From Ewingella sp963519305 (GTDB taxonomy: Bacteria; Pseudomonadota; Gammaproteobacteria; Enterobacterales; Enterobacteriaceae), in assembly GCA_963519305.1 (NCBI GenBank), contig CAUQMS010000006.1, forward strand, positions 62,001 to 126,000: DNA of 64,000 nucleotides, read 5' to 3'. The notes beneath the pieces were generated by a model, which worked only from the letters and a program-made list of their open reading frames with translations, searched no databases and was not told the DNA's origin. Below are positions 9,884 through 18,456 of the stretch, piece after piece. How positions within the stretch are numbered: the stretch's first letter is position 1; each line of letters starts with the position of its first letter. The position numbers and the translations under genes are program-made.

Positions 9884-10597
9884 GTGATTATTATTCCAAT
9901 GGCAGGGGCGAGCAGCCGTTTTTTTAAAGAAGGCTACGACAAACCTAAATATCAGTTAATTGCGAATGGAAGCACTTTATTCGAATGGTCAGTAAAAACA
10001 TTTGAAAAATATTTTGAAAGCGAACATTTTCTTTTCATCTGTAGAGATATTTATGAAACTCCTGAATTTATCAAAGAGAAATTAGATGTGCTTGGTGTTG
10101 TTAATTATTCAATATTTGTTTTAGAAAGAGAAACATTAGGGCAAGCAGAAACAGTATACGCGGCATTAGAGTTAGTTTCGCCTAGTGAAAGTCTCTTAAT
10201 ATTTAACATCGACACATGGCGTCATAATTTTGTTTTTGGCGAAAGGTCATTGGATGGATACCTTGAGGTTTTTAAAGGGGAGGGAGACCATTGGTCATTT
10301 GTTCTACCTGGAGATGAGCCTAACATAGTTAAAGCGACTACTGAGAAAGTCAGAGTTTCAGAATTATGTTCAAATGGAATTTATTTTTTTAGAAATAAAG
10401 ATATTTACTCAACTGCATATTTTGATATGCGCAAGGAGTGTCAGTCAGAGTTGTATATTGCTCCAATGTACAATTACATTATTAATAGAGGAGGGGATGT
10501 TAAATACAAACTTGTTGAATATGGTGACCATACGTTCATGGGAACGCCTAAAGAGTATGACGATTTCGCAAGGCGAGGAAAACCTTCGCTTAAATAG
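9884..10597 (+). CDS. Nucleotidyltransferase (sugar- or alcohol-phosphate NTP transferase)
   Basis: 237 residues starting at a GTG, with AAGGAG ten bases upstream (9868-9873). The N-terminus IIIPMAGASSRF followed by YDKPK is a canonical nucleotide-binding loop and lysine motif of the GT-A-fold NTP transferases. LLIFNIDTW supplies a metal-binding Asp, and the C-terminus closes with GTPKEYDDF. The family includes glucose-1-phosphate thymidylyltransferase relatives and the cytidylyltransferases that activate non-sugar capsule substituents in Campylobacter. It is last of four tightly packed AT-rich genes, and the transcript probably ends in the shared region before 10790. The exact NTP and substrate are unknown. 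Confidence 0.75.
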   Translation: MIIIPMAGASSRFFKEGYDKPKYQLIANGSTLFEWSVKTFEKYFESEHFLFICRDIYETPEFIKEKLDVLGVVNYSIFVLERETLGQAETVYAALELVSPSESLLIFNIDTWRHNFVFGERSLDGYLEVFKGEGDHWSFVLPGDEPNIVKATTEKVRVSELCSNGIYFFRNKDIYSTAYFDMRKECQSELYIAPMYNYIINRGGDVKYKLVEYGDHTFMGTPKEYDDFARRGKPSLK

Positions 10598-10623
10598 AAT
10601 GTTTATTGAGCGAAAAATCGCAT

Positions 10624-10680
10624 ATACAACTTGAAAATATATTCTTTAGATTTAATTGTTAATATATTTTCTAGTTGTAT
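10624..10680. repeat. Long AT-rich imperfect inverted repeat (hairpin)
   Basis: Bases 10624-10643 pair with 10661-10680 at 19 of 20 positions (one T-T mismatch), around a 17-base loop. It sits 27 bases after the last rightward capsule gene, in the gap between the converging operons. It is far longer than a usual terminator stem and has no following T-run on the plus strand, so it may stabilise the 3' end of the transcript or be the scar of a small element. Confidence 0.6.
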
Positions 10681-10757
10681 TGTTGGTTTTTAAAAAAAGA
10701 ATGTTAGATATTAAAATAATACAAAACTAAATTTTAACGCCGTAGATACAGAAGGAT

Positions 10758-10790
10758 AAAGCCGCCTAAAATATAAAGGCGGCTTTTTAT
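10758..10790. terminator. Bidirectional terminator between the convergent capsule operons
   Basis: AGCCGCCT (10760-10767) pairs with AGGCGGCT (10777-10784) around a nine-base loop, with A residues before and TTTTTATT after. It can end the rightward region 2 transcript and the leftward kpsMT-derived transcript, whose last gene stops at 10790. Confidence 0.85.
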
Positions 10791-13700
10791 TACGCTATAA
10801 TATTTCTCAAGTAACGATTGCCAATTTTTTTAATTATTGGGTTTTTAGTGTCATTGAAGAACATATGCGGTTTATTAAGGAATTTATTTTTCTTTTTATT
10901 TGATAGCAGAGCCATCATCAACCAATATATTATTTTAGATGTGCTTTTAAACTGAGGTGGATTACTTACTTTTTGTGGTGAAATCTTTGTTATGCTGTCT
11001 GATGCACCATTATCTTTTTTTGTTTGATTAGTAACACTTGTTTTCAGTATAACTTCTTGCCCTTGCTTCCATACACAATGTTTACTTATTGCATTAAGTT
11101 CAGGAAGTATTGTTTTATATTCAGTGCCACCGTATGCGTCTTCGAACATAACACCGGATAATATTGAAGCATCTCTTGGGTGTGGATTGGTAAAGTACGA
11201 ATCAAGAACGCGCAAAGACTTATTAGGTTCAATATCGAGTTGTACCAAACGTTGATCTAATATTTTCGATATTTGATTGATAAAGTCCATTGCCCCTAAA
11301 TGAACCTGATGCACTACATCTTCACGCTTTTCCTCTATAGGTGAACGAGGCATGAATACTGGATATAGTTGACCATTCCAATCTCGACTCATTCGAACAA
11401 AAGAGGTATCAGTGCTGCTAAATAATGTTTCGTATAAAGGTACATGACGGCAAAAATTATGGTAGGTATCATGCCTGTCTATAAATTCTGCTAAATACCC
11501 TCTGATTGGTAAATCATTCTTAGATACGCGTTTAAGCGCCTGCCGGAACGTTATGAGATAATATCCGCCAATTGTAATTTTCGAACCAGAGAGTTTATGC
11601 AGAGATTCTTGCATTGTCCCAGCATATCCAATATCTACAATGGCAGTCTTGTTATCGCTGAAGATATTTCTCTCTTTTAGATATTCCAGGTAATTTTCTC
11701 TTTCTAAACTTGCTGATAATAAAAGGATTTCTTTTATATCAATGAAGAGGTTTTGTAACTTTGGAACATCATCAGCAGTTAATTTGCTGAGAGTAGAATA
11801 GCCATGCAATGAAAGTGTTTCTGTCGGTATATCAGAAATTGAAACGCCAAAGCGGTATTTAAGGAGGTGCTCTAAGGAAACTCGGTGTGCAAAATCAACG
11901 TGCAGAAGATCAATGATGTCGGTTAAAGTCTCTACTTTTGCTAAATTTACTGCCCTACGAGAGCAGAGTAAATATTCCGATTTTGGTGCGTTGGGGTATA
12001 GTGTTGCGAGAATATCGTATGCTGCTTTCATTATTTTCCCGTCTCGCGACAGGAAGTAGAGTTTTTTCACACCATCCTTGATAGAGCACTCAATTAGCCA
12101 CTTTGTGTAACCTAAAAGTAATGGGCCAAATCCGTAATAGCCAAGCTTGATAGGTGAACCGCCAAAGAGTGTATTAGCTCTGTGTGGTAAATAAGGATTG
12201 TCATGCAATTTGTTACCTACGACGGCTAAAACCATACTCCAATCGAGAGAGTGACGGTTTTCATCTCTAGCCCAAGGCGTCTTGAAATTAGAATTAGAGG
12301 TGAAAACATCTGATGATTTAATCAGATGAAACGGTTTAATACCTCTTGATTTGGCTTTTTTTACATCTGCGTCAACATTATCACCTACATGCAAAATTGA
12401 GTTAGGTGAAATTTTCAATTGTTCTAAAACCACATCAAACAAAGCACCACTATGTTTTTTTACTTTATATGTACTTGATACGAAAATGCGTTCGTATCCA
12501 GAATATCCGTTTTTATTCAAAAGTTCTTCGATGAAAGCTTCCGGCAAGTACATGTCTGAAATTATTATTATTCTTTTATTTAAGCTTTTTGCTTCTAAAA
12601 ATGCCTTATAACCTGAGATTCTAGGGTAAAGTAAGTCTTTCTCAGCTTTCATTTCTGCATGCATGAGTTTTTCAGATTTTTCATCATCAATATCAAGCAA
12701 TTGAGATAAAATAGAGTAAATTTCATTTATTGTTATTTCGCCTTCACCTCTCGCAATAGCTGCTTCGAAGGCTTGTTTTTCAGCTTCACGTCTTTTTGAT
12801 TTAAAATCTAGAGATGGAATTCCTGTAATGTCGCGGGCTTCATCTTCAATGAATTTATAAAGATCTGACGGCGATTTGAAAGGACGATAGAGAAGTGTAT
12901 CGAAAACATCAAAAGAAATAACATCATGTTTAATTATTTGATTTGAGAGTTCATTGCAATGGTCTATTGAAGACTCATTTCTTACCGAATTGAAAAATCC
13001 AAGTGCTTCTAAAAGGTTAGACTCACGTCGTAGATTTATAAGTTCTTCTGCGACTGGTTGGGAGGACCATTCAGAAAATTCACCTTTTTCTGCGAATTTA
13101 TTCAACCATAGTGCATACTCAGGGCTTGCTATAAAATCTAGAGAAATATGCTTATGGCGAAGAGTATCTAAAATTAACTCATCCCGTTCAAAAATATTTT
13201 TATTATTTGTCTGTTCTACTAATTGAGCCAATGTGGTTGCAGTGGAAAAATGTGTTAAGTGACTTTGGCCGAGTGTTAGAAGTGGTTTTTTCCAGAATGC
13301 TGCCTGATAACCAACTGAGGATGAAACCGTTATTACTGCATCGACAAGTGGGGTAATGAATTGAGAAACCCAAGGTAAATTGTCTGTTTCTTTACGATAG
13401 ATAAAATTAGAAAATCTATTTCTCAGGTAATTTATTCCCGGTTCTGTAAGAACTTCACTTTGAGTGTCTTTCGATTTATAGTTAGTAACTAACAAGGCAT
13501 GATCTAGTGGTAATTCGGAAAGTAAGTCAATCAGAATATCAAATTGAGTTTTATTTTCGCTAATTACACTATTGATCATGAAATAGTTATCAATCTGTAA
13601 TGGAAGTAAAATGACCCTTTTAAAACTGGAACGAATTTCGTTAACTATGTCTTCTACCGGAGATACAGTAGTCAAAAATTGACTTTCTTTCTGCCTCAAT

Positions 13701-14239
13701 TCCTGTAATGCACATTTATTTTCATGGATAAGATTTGTGCTTTTAGGTGGTAATGTACTTTCTAAAATACCAGTGTCTACAGATATCAAATTTGCAAATG
13801 GTGGTCTCGAAAAGAAACCTGGCATTTGGTATATGATTTTAGAGTCTGGGAAAATTTCTTTAAGATATTTTGTTGGGCTTTCCCATACGATTATAATATC
13901 CGGGATGAATTTTTCAGGTAATGCATTTCTTAATATGTTGGTTATATATGCAATTTCACCATGGTTATAATTTTCTTTGAAATGTCTTTGGGAACGAGAG
14001 TAATAACTTTCTCCGGCCATCCATTCAATAGGGTCTACAACGGCAAAAGTCCCAGTTTTCTGGTTTTGAAACTCTTCGAGACTTTTATTAGCTACAGGAG
14101 TGCTAACTAAAGTAACAACATTGTCACCAGCAGATAGTAGAGTTTTAATTTGTGGCAGGAGAGAATTTCGTAAAGTAGCAAATCTAAATAAAGGATTTCC
14201 AAATTCTATTGCTGGTTCTAAAAAGAATAAAACATTCAT
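10790..14239 (-). CDS. Large capsule protein: GT-B-like module + HAD module + COG5610-type C-terminal module
   Basis: 1149 residues, AT-rich. Residues 1-420 look like a capsule glycosyltransferase: AVITVSSSVGYQAAFWKKP around residue 305 resembles the C-terminal Rossmann motif of KpsC/KpsS-type transferases. About residues 440-660 form a HAD module with FDVFDTLLYRP (motif I) and LHVGDNVDADV (motif IV). The C-terminal part (GPLLLGYTKWL, LYFLSRDGKIM, AIVDIGYAGTM) matches the region that accompanies such HADs in proteins of the COG5610 type found in surface-glycan loci. It follows kpsT on the same strand after 92 bases, so it is probably transcribed from the kpsM promoter. Domain borders are estimates; the sugar substrate is unknown. 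Confidence 0.65.
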   Translation of the reverse strand: MNVLFFLEPAIEFGNPLFRFATLRNSLLPQIKTLLSAGDNVVTLVSTPVANKSLEEFQNQKTGTFAVVDPIEWMAGESYYSRSQRHFKENYNHGEIAYITNILRNALPEKFIPDIIIVWESPTKYLKEIFPDSKIIYQMPGFFSRPPFANLISVDTGILESTLPPKSTNLIHENKCALQELRQKESQFLTTVSPVEDIVNEIRSSFKRVILLPLQIDNYFMINSVISENKTQFDILIDLLSELPLDHALLVTNYKSKDTQSEVLTEPGINYLRNRFSNFIYRKETDNLPWVSQFITPLVDAVITVSSSVGYQAAFWKKPLLTLGQSHLTHFSTATTLAQLVEQTNNKNIFERDELILDTLRHKHISLDFIASPEYALWLNKFAEKGEFSEWSSQPVAEELINLRRESNLLEALGFFNSVRNESSIDHCNELSNQIIKHDVISFDVFDTLLYRPFKSPSDLYKFIEDEARDITGIPSLDFKSKRREAEKQAFEAAIARGEGEITINEIYSILSQLLDIDDEKSEKLMHAEMKAEKDLLYPRISGYKAFLEAKSLNKRIIIISDMYLPEAFIEELLNKNGYSGYERIFVSSTYKVKKHSGALFDVVLEQLKISPNSILHVGDNVDADVKKAKSRGIKPFHLIKSSDVFTSNSNFKTPWARDENRHSLDWSMVLAVVGNKLHDNPYLPHRANTLFGGSPIKLGYYGFGPLLLGYTKWLIECSIKDGVKKLYFLSRDGKIMKAAYDILATLYPNAPKSEYLLCSRRAVNLAKVETLTDIIDLLHVDFAHRVSLEHLLKYRFGVSISDIPTETLSLHGYSTLSKLTADDVPKLQNLFIDIKEILLLSASLERENYLEYLKERNIFSDNKTAIVDIGYAGTMQESLHKLSGSKITIGGYYLITFRQALKRVSKNDLPIRGYLAEFIDRHDTYHNFCRHVPLYETLFSSTDTSFVRMSRDWNGQLYPVFMPRSPIEEKREDVVHQVHLGAMDFINQISKILDQRLVQLDIEPNKSLRVLDSYFTNPHPRDASILSGVMFEDAYGGTEYKTILPELNAISKHCVWKQGQEVILKTSVTNQTKKDNGASDSITKISPQKVSNPPQFKSTSKIIYWLMMALLSNKKKNKFLNKPHMFFNDTKNPIIKKIGNRYLRNIIA

Positions 14240-14331
14240 AATAATACCAATGATTAGTGTTAGTTAGTTTGAAAATTATTTTCGAATGGGATTTTGAGAC
14301 TAAATAATTAAGTTTTAGAAAAGTATAAAAC

Positions 14332-14997
14332 CTAAAGACCTTCATCCACCTTATAAACCGCTATCGCATCATCCACAGATTCAAAATACTTCACCTGATT
14401 ATCCCGCCCTATAAACAGCGCCACATCGCAGAACTCTTTCAGCGAGCCCAGGCTGTGGGACACCATCAAAAAACTGGCTTCTTCGTGGCGGGCTTTGAAC
14501 AGGTCAGCGCATTTTTGCTTGAACTTAGCATCGCCGACGGCGGTGACTTCATCGACTAAGTAATAGTCGAACTTAAACGCCATGCTCAGGCCAAAGCCGA
14601 GGCGGGATTTCATGCCGGATGAATAGGTCTTGATGGGCATATCGAAGTATTTACCCAGCTCGGCAAATTCTTCGACGAAAGCGACTTTTTCCCGCAGTTC
14701 GGCGTGAGTCGCATACAGGCGTGCGACGAATTTAACGTTCTCGCGTCCGGTCAGGCTGCCCTGAAAACCACCCGCCAGACCGACCGGCCAGGAGAGGGTT
14801 TTATCGGTAATAATTTTTCCGCTGTCCGGGCGGTCAATCCCGCCAATCACCCGCAGCAGGGTAGATTTACCCGCGCCGTTACGGCCAATCAGCGCCACGC
14901 TTTTATTGGAAGGAAGCTCTACGTGCAGATCTTTGAAGACATAGTGGCGACCGGCCGGCGTGCGGTATGACTTGGTGAGGTTTTCAATTCTGATCAT
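14332..14997 (-). CDS. kpsT: KpsT, capsule ABC transporter ATPase
   Basis: 221 residues. Walker A is GRNGAGKST (about 38-46), the signature region is TYSSGMKSRLGFGL, Walker B is YYLVDEVTAVGD, and the switch histidine is in MVSHS. KpsT energises export of the finished capsule chain across the inner membrane with KpsM. Its ATG overlaps the kpsM stop by four bases (ATGA). Composition returns to the genome average here, so the serotype-specific block ends between 14240 and 14331. Confidence 0.96.
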   Translation of the reverse strand: MIRIENLTKSYRTPAGRHYVFKDLHVELPSNKSVALIGRNGAGKSTLLRVIGGIDRPDSGKIITDKTLSWPVGLAGGFQGSLTGRENVKFVARLYATHAELREKVAFVEEFAELGKYFDMPIKTYSSGMKSRLGFGLSMAFKFDYYLVDEVTAVGDAKFKQKCADLFKARHEEASFLMVSHSLGSLKEFCDVALFIGRDNQVKYFESVDDAIAVYKVDEGL

Positions 14998-15770
14998 GAG
15001 GTCAGCATCGCCTCTTCACGGCTACGATAGAGTGCCAGCCCAGCAAACAAGGTCGCCAGTGCGCAAAGTGCCAGATAAGCCAGGCTGACTCCGTCACTGC
15101 TATAACCGGGGACGACGGCTGCGCGGCTTAACTCCACAACGTGCACAATCGGGTTCCATAACAGATACGGCCAGTACTCTTTCGGGATCGTGTGCAGCGA
15201 AAACATAATGCAGGAGATGAAGTACAACGGTTTCAGCAGGATAGGCAGGAACTTCTCAGTTTCCGGGAAGGTTTTACCTACCACCATAAAGATCAGTCCC
15301 ACCCCGAATGAGAAGATAACCAACAGCACCCAGACCAGTACCAGCGAGACCAGTTTCACTACTTCAAACTCTTCCCCCGCCAGACCAACTATCGCCATCA
15401 GCAGCACATAGACCACCGCATAAATCAGCGCTTCTAAAATGGCACGGGCAATAATGGTGTCGATGGGTTTGACCGGCCGGTAGTTGAACAGCCCCTGATT
15501 GGCTTCAATGGCGCCAATCGACCGGTTACTTATGTTGCTAAAAACGAAGTAGGGAACGATTCCATTGATCAAAAAGACCGGAAATGAGATATCCGGCATG
15601 GTGCGGTGCATGATGAAACCGAAAATCGTCAGCAAAATCAGCATGTGAGCTAGCGGCTCGAGCGCAGCCCACAGGTACCCGAGGCGGAATTTTCCAAAAC
15701 GGGTTTTAATTTCTCTTAAAAATAAAGCCTTAACTGCGGCTTTTTGTACTTCAAAACCACTGCGCGCCAT
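14994..15770 (-). CDS. kpsM: KpsM, capsule ABC transporter permease
   Basis: 258 residues of the ABC-2 permease family with about six hydrophobic segments (for example HMLILLTIFGFIMH, AILEALIYAVVYVLLMAIV, LVSLVLVWVLLVIFSFGVG). The cytoplasmic N-terminus is basic (VKALFLREIKTRFGKF). It pairs with KpsT as the inner-membrane exporter. It is first gene of the region 3 operon, 32 bases downstream of an ops element and read away from dps. Confidence 0.96.
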   Translation of the reverse strand: MARSGFEVQKAAVKALFLREIKTRFGKFRLGYLWAALEPLAHMLILLTIFGFIMHRTMPDISFPVFLINGIVPYFVFSNISNRSIGAIEANQGLFNYRPVKPIDTIIARAILEALIYAVVYVLLMAIVGLAGEEFEVVKLVSLVLVWVLLVIFSFGVGLIFMVVGKTFPETEKFLPILLKPLYFISCIMFSLHTIPKEYWPYLLWNPIVHVVELSRAAVVPGYSSDGVSLAYLALCALATLFAGLALYRSREEAMLTS

Positions 15771-15801
15771 CTGTTGTATTCCAGGAATTTACGGGTTTTT
15801 T

Positions 15802-15840
15802 CCACGCTACCGCCCCTGGTTTACAGCAACCAATACGCTG
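15802..15840 (-). promoter_or_regulatory. JUMPstart element with ops (RfaH recruitment site) before kpsM
   Basis: On the minus strand this stretch reads like the 39-base JUMPstart consensus: it begins CAGCGTATTGGTTGCTGTAA and ends with the ops core GGCGGTAGCGTG (15803-15814). In E. coli the ops element pauses RNA polymerase in the leader of kpsM and recruits RfaH, which lets transcription continue through long surface-polysaccharide operons. The position, 33 bases before the kpsM ATG, and the orientation fit this role. The promoter itself should lie upstream, at higher coordinates; I do not see an unambiguous -35/-10 pair. Confidence 0.9.
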
Positions 15841-16374
15841 AGAATCAGAGACACATTGTGCAAAGAAAGCGGCAAAAAGCTGACCGCGGGTGAGATGAGA
15901 CTCATCCTTAAGCTATTTGTGTTTACGTTTATGCGAGGGCACAGGCGTGAAGCTGAACATGAACCAGTGTGGCGAAAGCGAGTTCAGCCAATGGTGTCGT
16001 TATGCTGAGGAGAAGGACCGTAAACGGCTTCAAAGCATGTCGAATATGATCAGAGCCTTAACAAATATGTCAACACGTTACAGGTTTAAACAGAATGCTG
16101 TAAAATTGCTTTGGTCTATTAATTTGCCTTTAATCATTCATAGAGACTATTGATTAGGAGTTTTCTTAATCTAGTGTATTTTTTGATAGCATTAACAAGG
16201 AGTTGGATTTAATACAAATAAGCATTTTTGACATGAATTTAGTTTCTTACGCGATTGCTACATATGTGACTATTCAAATTGATAATCAGATCGTCTGTCA
16301 GACGGTTCCTGCAAGCTCTTGAGATGTTTCTTATGCGGGGCGAGGAATGAAAACGATGCGCAATTTATCGAGAA
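15841..16374. other. Intergenic region between kpsM and dps
   Basis: No convincing gene. An open frame of 78 codons at 15917-16153 lacks a ribosome site and has no recognisable family. The region should contain the kps region 3 promoter. Small palindromes occur (GATGAG-A-CTCATC near 15893; CGTCTG-T-CAGACG at 16292-16304) but I cannot assign them. Confidence 0.5.
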
Positions 16375-16409
16375 GAAATAAAAACGAGCCAGCGACATTT
16401 ATCGCTGGC
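16375..16409 (-). terminator. Terminator of dps
   Basis: On the minus strand GCCAGCGA (16402-16409) pairs with TCGCTGGC (16388-16395) around a six-base loop, followed by CGTTTTTATTT. It lies 35 bases beyond the dps stop. Confidence 0.85.
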
Positions 16410-16443
16410 CCGCAGGGTAGGGATGGGAACGGCTGAATCCAGA

Positions 16444-16947
16444 TTATTCGATATTGGATTCAATGAACCACAGGAATTTATCCAGATCGCGCGAAGCGGC
16501 GGTCAGGATATCTGCGGTGTCTTCATCTTCTACCGTGGTGATCGCCTTACGTGTTTCGTTAGCGGTCACGGCATAACGTTCAGCCAGTGCTTTCAGGTGT
16601 TCCTGCACGGTATGAATGTTGGTCGGGTAGCTTTTCAGCGGGGTCTGGTCATTCACGACCTGTACGGTACCCAGCGCTACGCCGCCTAACTGCACCACGC
16701 GTTCTGCCATGGTGTCCTGATGATCGGTGATGGCGGTACGGAAGCCGTCCAGCATTTCATGGACACCGATGAAGTTTGCGCCGCGCATGTTCCAGTGTGC
16801 CTGTTTGGTGATCAGTGACAGATCAATAAACTGCGCCACCAGACGGTTCAGTACTTTGATGGTGTCGAGCTTGACACTTTCTTCCACGTCATTGCGGGTG
16901 TAGATAAGCTCAGAAGATTTCGTTTTTACCAGTTTAGCGGTGCTCAT
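16444..16947 (-). CDS. dps: Dps, DNA-binding ferritin-like protein of starved cells
   Basis: 167 residues from the ATG at 16947, the E. coli Dps length. The frame is open further up, but MSTAKLVKTKSS is the known N-terminus and GAGGATAT precedes it at good spacing. The ferroxidase-type residues are in QAHWNMRG, HEMLDGF and ITDHQDTMAER, and the C-terminus FLWFIESNIE is essentially identical to E. coli. The lysine-rich N-terminus is the DNA-binding part. Dps dodecamers oxidise and store iron and compact DNA in stationary phase and oxidative stress. It is transcribed alone with its own terminator. Confidence 0.98.
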   Translation of the reverse strand: MSTAKLVKTKSSELIYTRNDVEESVKLDTIKVLNRLVAQFIDLSLITKQAHWNMRGANFIGVHEMLDGFRTAITDHQDTMAERVVQLGGVALGTVQVVNDQTPLKSYPTNIHTVQEHLKALAERYAVTANETRKAITTVEDEDTADILTAASRDLDKFLWFIESNIE

Positions 16948-17538
16948 ATTGATATCCTCTTCAGTGAGTAGTAGTGAGTGCACAACCCTGTGGCATTTTT
17001 AGCTGTCACTCTATGTCGATTAACCATATGTTGATAAACAAGACTGGAATAAGTATAGCAACCTTTTTCCAGTCTGCCGGAAATTTCCGGCTATCGATGA
17101 GATAGATAAAACCTAATAACCCTGAAATGTGTGTGAAAGGTTATTGTTCCTTCATTAAAGGTAAGGTTTTTCTCTATATTAATTGTCCTGATTCACTCAA
17201 TTAATCTACGTTCTAAATACAGTAAGTCTGGCAGCAGTTGATTTCAACCCTTGTGAATGAATTTTGATTTATCATTATGATTTTTAAGTAAATTAAATTT
17301 GTATTCTTTTGCGGTTGTTAAATGTAAATATTTATCATTCACGTTTTAATGAAATATTTTTGCAATAATAGAGATGTGGGAAATGACTCTTCAGAAAGAT
17401 TTGTTAACACGGATTTTAAGACGATTCTGCTTCGTAGTAATAACGTCAGGTAACAAAGAAGCATCCTGATGATAATAATTCACGATGTTTCTATGCGTGT
17501 CCTGACGTTTATATCTCTGACGTTTATGTACCATGGTC
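16948..17538. other. AT-rich intergenic region upstream of dps
   Basis: About 590 bases with no supportable gene on either strand. It must hold the dps promoter near 17000. GTGAATGA (17253-17260) and TCATTCAC (17335-17342) form a distant inverted repeat, and ATTTATCATT occurs twice nearby, but I cannot tie these to a regulator. Confidence 0.5.
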
Positions 17539-18321
17539 TTAATGGCGGGCACTCTTACGGGCGATCATAAACAGACGCGGGAAAGCCAGCAGCACGCTGC
17601 GGTCAGCGCGTGGCCGATAAACCTGTTCAAGTTCATACTGGTATTGAATGAGGAAAGCCTCCTGCTGCGCGTCATCCAGCGGTGCGAGGAACGGGCGTAA
17701 GCCGGTGGCGCTTAGCCAGTCGACAATCGCCTTAGCCGATGGCATGACGTGGTAATAGGTGGTGCGCCAGATATCCACCAGTGCGCCCTGACCGGCCAGC
17801 AGATCGTAATACTCTTCTGTGGTCAGCAGCTGTTTACGTGAATTATCGATGCTGCCAGTCAGCGTTTTCCACGGTCCGCTGTCGGCGACTTTTTGCATTA
17901 ACTGGTGCGAAGGCTGGTCGAGATTGTCCGGCATCTGGACCGCCAGAATGCCCTCGGGGGCCAGTTGTTGCATCAGGTGGGGAAGAAGTTGCTCATGACC
18001 GGTCACCCATTGCAGCGAGGCGTTACCGTAAATGATGTCCTGCTGCTGTTGCGGCTGCCACTCGCGGATATCCGCCAGCTCAAAGCGGCACGACGGCAGG
18101 CGGTCGCGCGCCTGTTCCAGCATGGCCTGCGAGGTATCAATACCGGTAAGCAGTGCGTCCGGATAGGCATGGTGCAGCAACTCGGTGCTGTTGCCGGGGC
18201 CACAGCCCAGATCGCTGATAAATTTGGCATTCGGGTGGAGCACCCTGGCCAGCAATTCTGCCGCAGGGCGGGTACGTTCGGCTTCGAACTGACGATAAAG
18301 ATCCGGATTCCAGTCTTTCAT
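17539..18321 (-). CDS. tam: Tam, trans-aconitate 2-methyltransferase
   Basis: 260 residues. The SAM-binding motif I is FISDLGCGPGNST (about 34-46), then LTGIDTSQAMLEQAR and FELADIREWQP. Specific Tam blocks are NASLQWV, LAVQMPDN, VDIWRTTYYHVMPS and DWLSATGLRPFL, all close to E. coli Tam. The enzyme methyl-esterifies trans-aconitate, a toxic isomer of the citrate-cycle intermediate. It starts at an ATG with AAGGACATG upstream and appears monocistronic, 135 bases beyond the anti-sigma gene. Confidence 0.93.
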   Translation of the reverse strand: MKDWNPDLYRQFEAERTRPAAELLARVLHPNAKFISDLGCGPGNSTELLHHAYPDALLTGIDTSQAMLEQARDRLPSCRFELADIREWQPQQQQDIIYGNASLQWVTGHEQLLPHLMQQLAPEGILAVQMPDNLDQPSHQLMQKVADSGPWKTLTGSIDNSRKQLLTTEEYYDLLAGQGALVDIWRTTYYHVMPSAKAIVDWLSATGLRPFLAPLDDAQQEAFLIQYQYELEQVYRPRADRSVLLAFPRLFMIARKSARH

Positions 18322-18456
18322 GACATGTCCTTACAACGGTGCCTGAGACAAATCACTGCACGCGATGCGCAGTGATCAATGCCCATAATCCTAGACCGAC
18401 TTGCGCCGGCTGGCGAATCTCATCTTTGCGAAAGAATGTCAGAAAATGTTTGGCTT

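Noticed and set aside
15917..16153. A 78-codon frame between kpsM and dps
   Set aside because: No ribosome site, no family resemblance, and it lies in the region expected to hold the kps promoter.
17253..17342. Distant inverted repeat GTGAATGA / TCATTCAC upstream of dps
   Set aside because: Eight-base arms 74 bases apart are expected by chance in AT-rich DNA; no known regulator fits.
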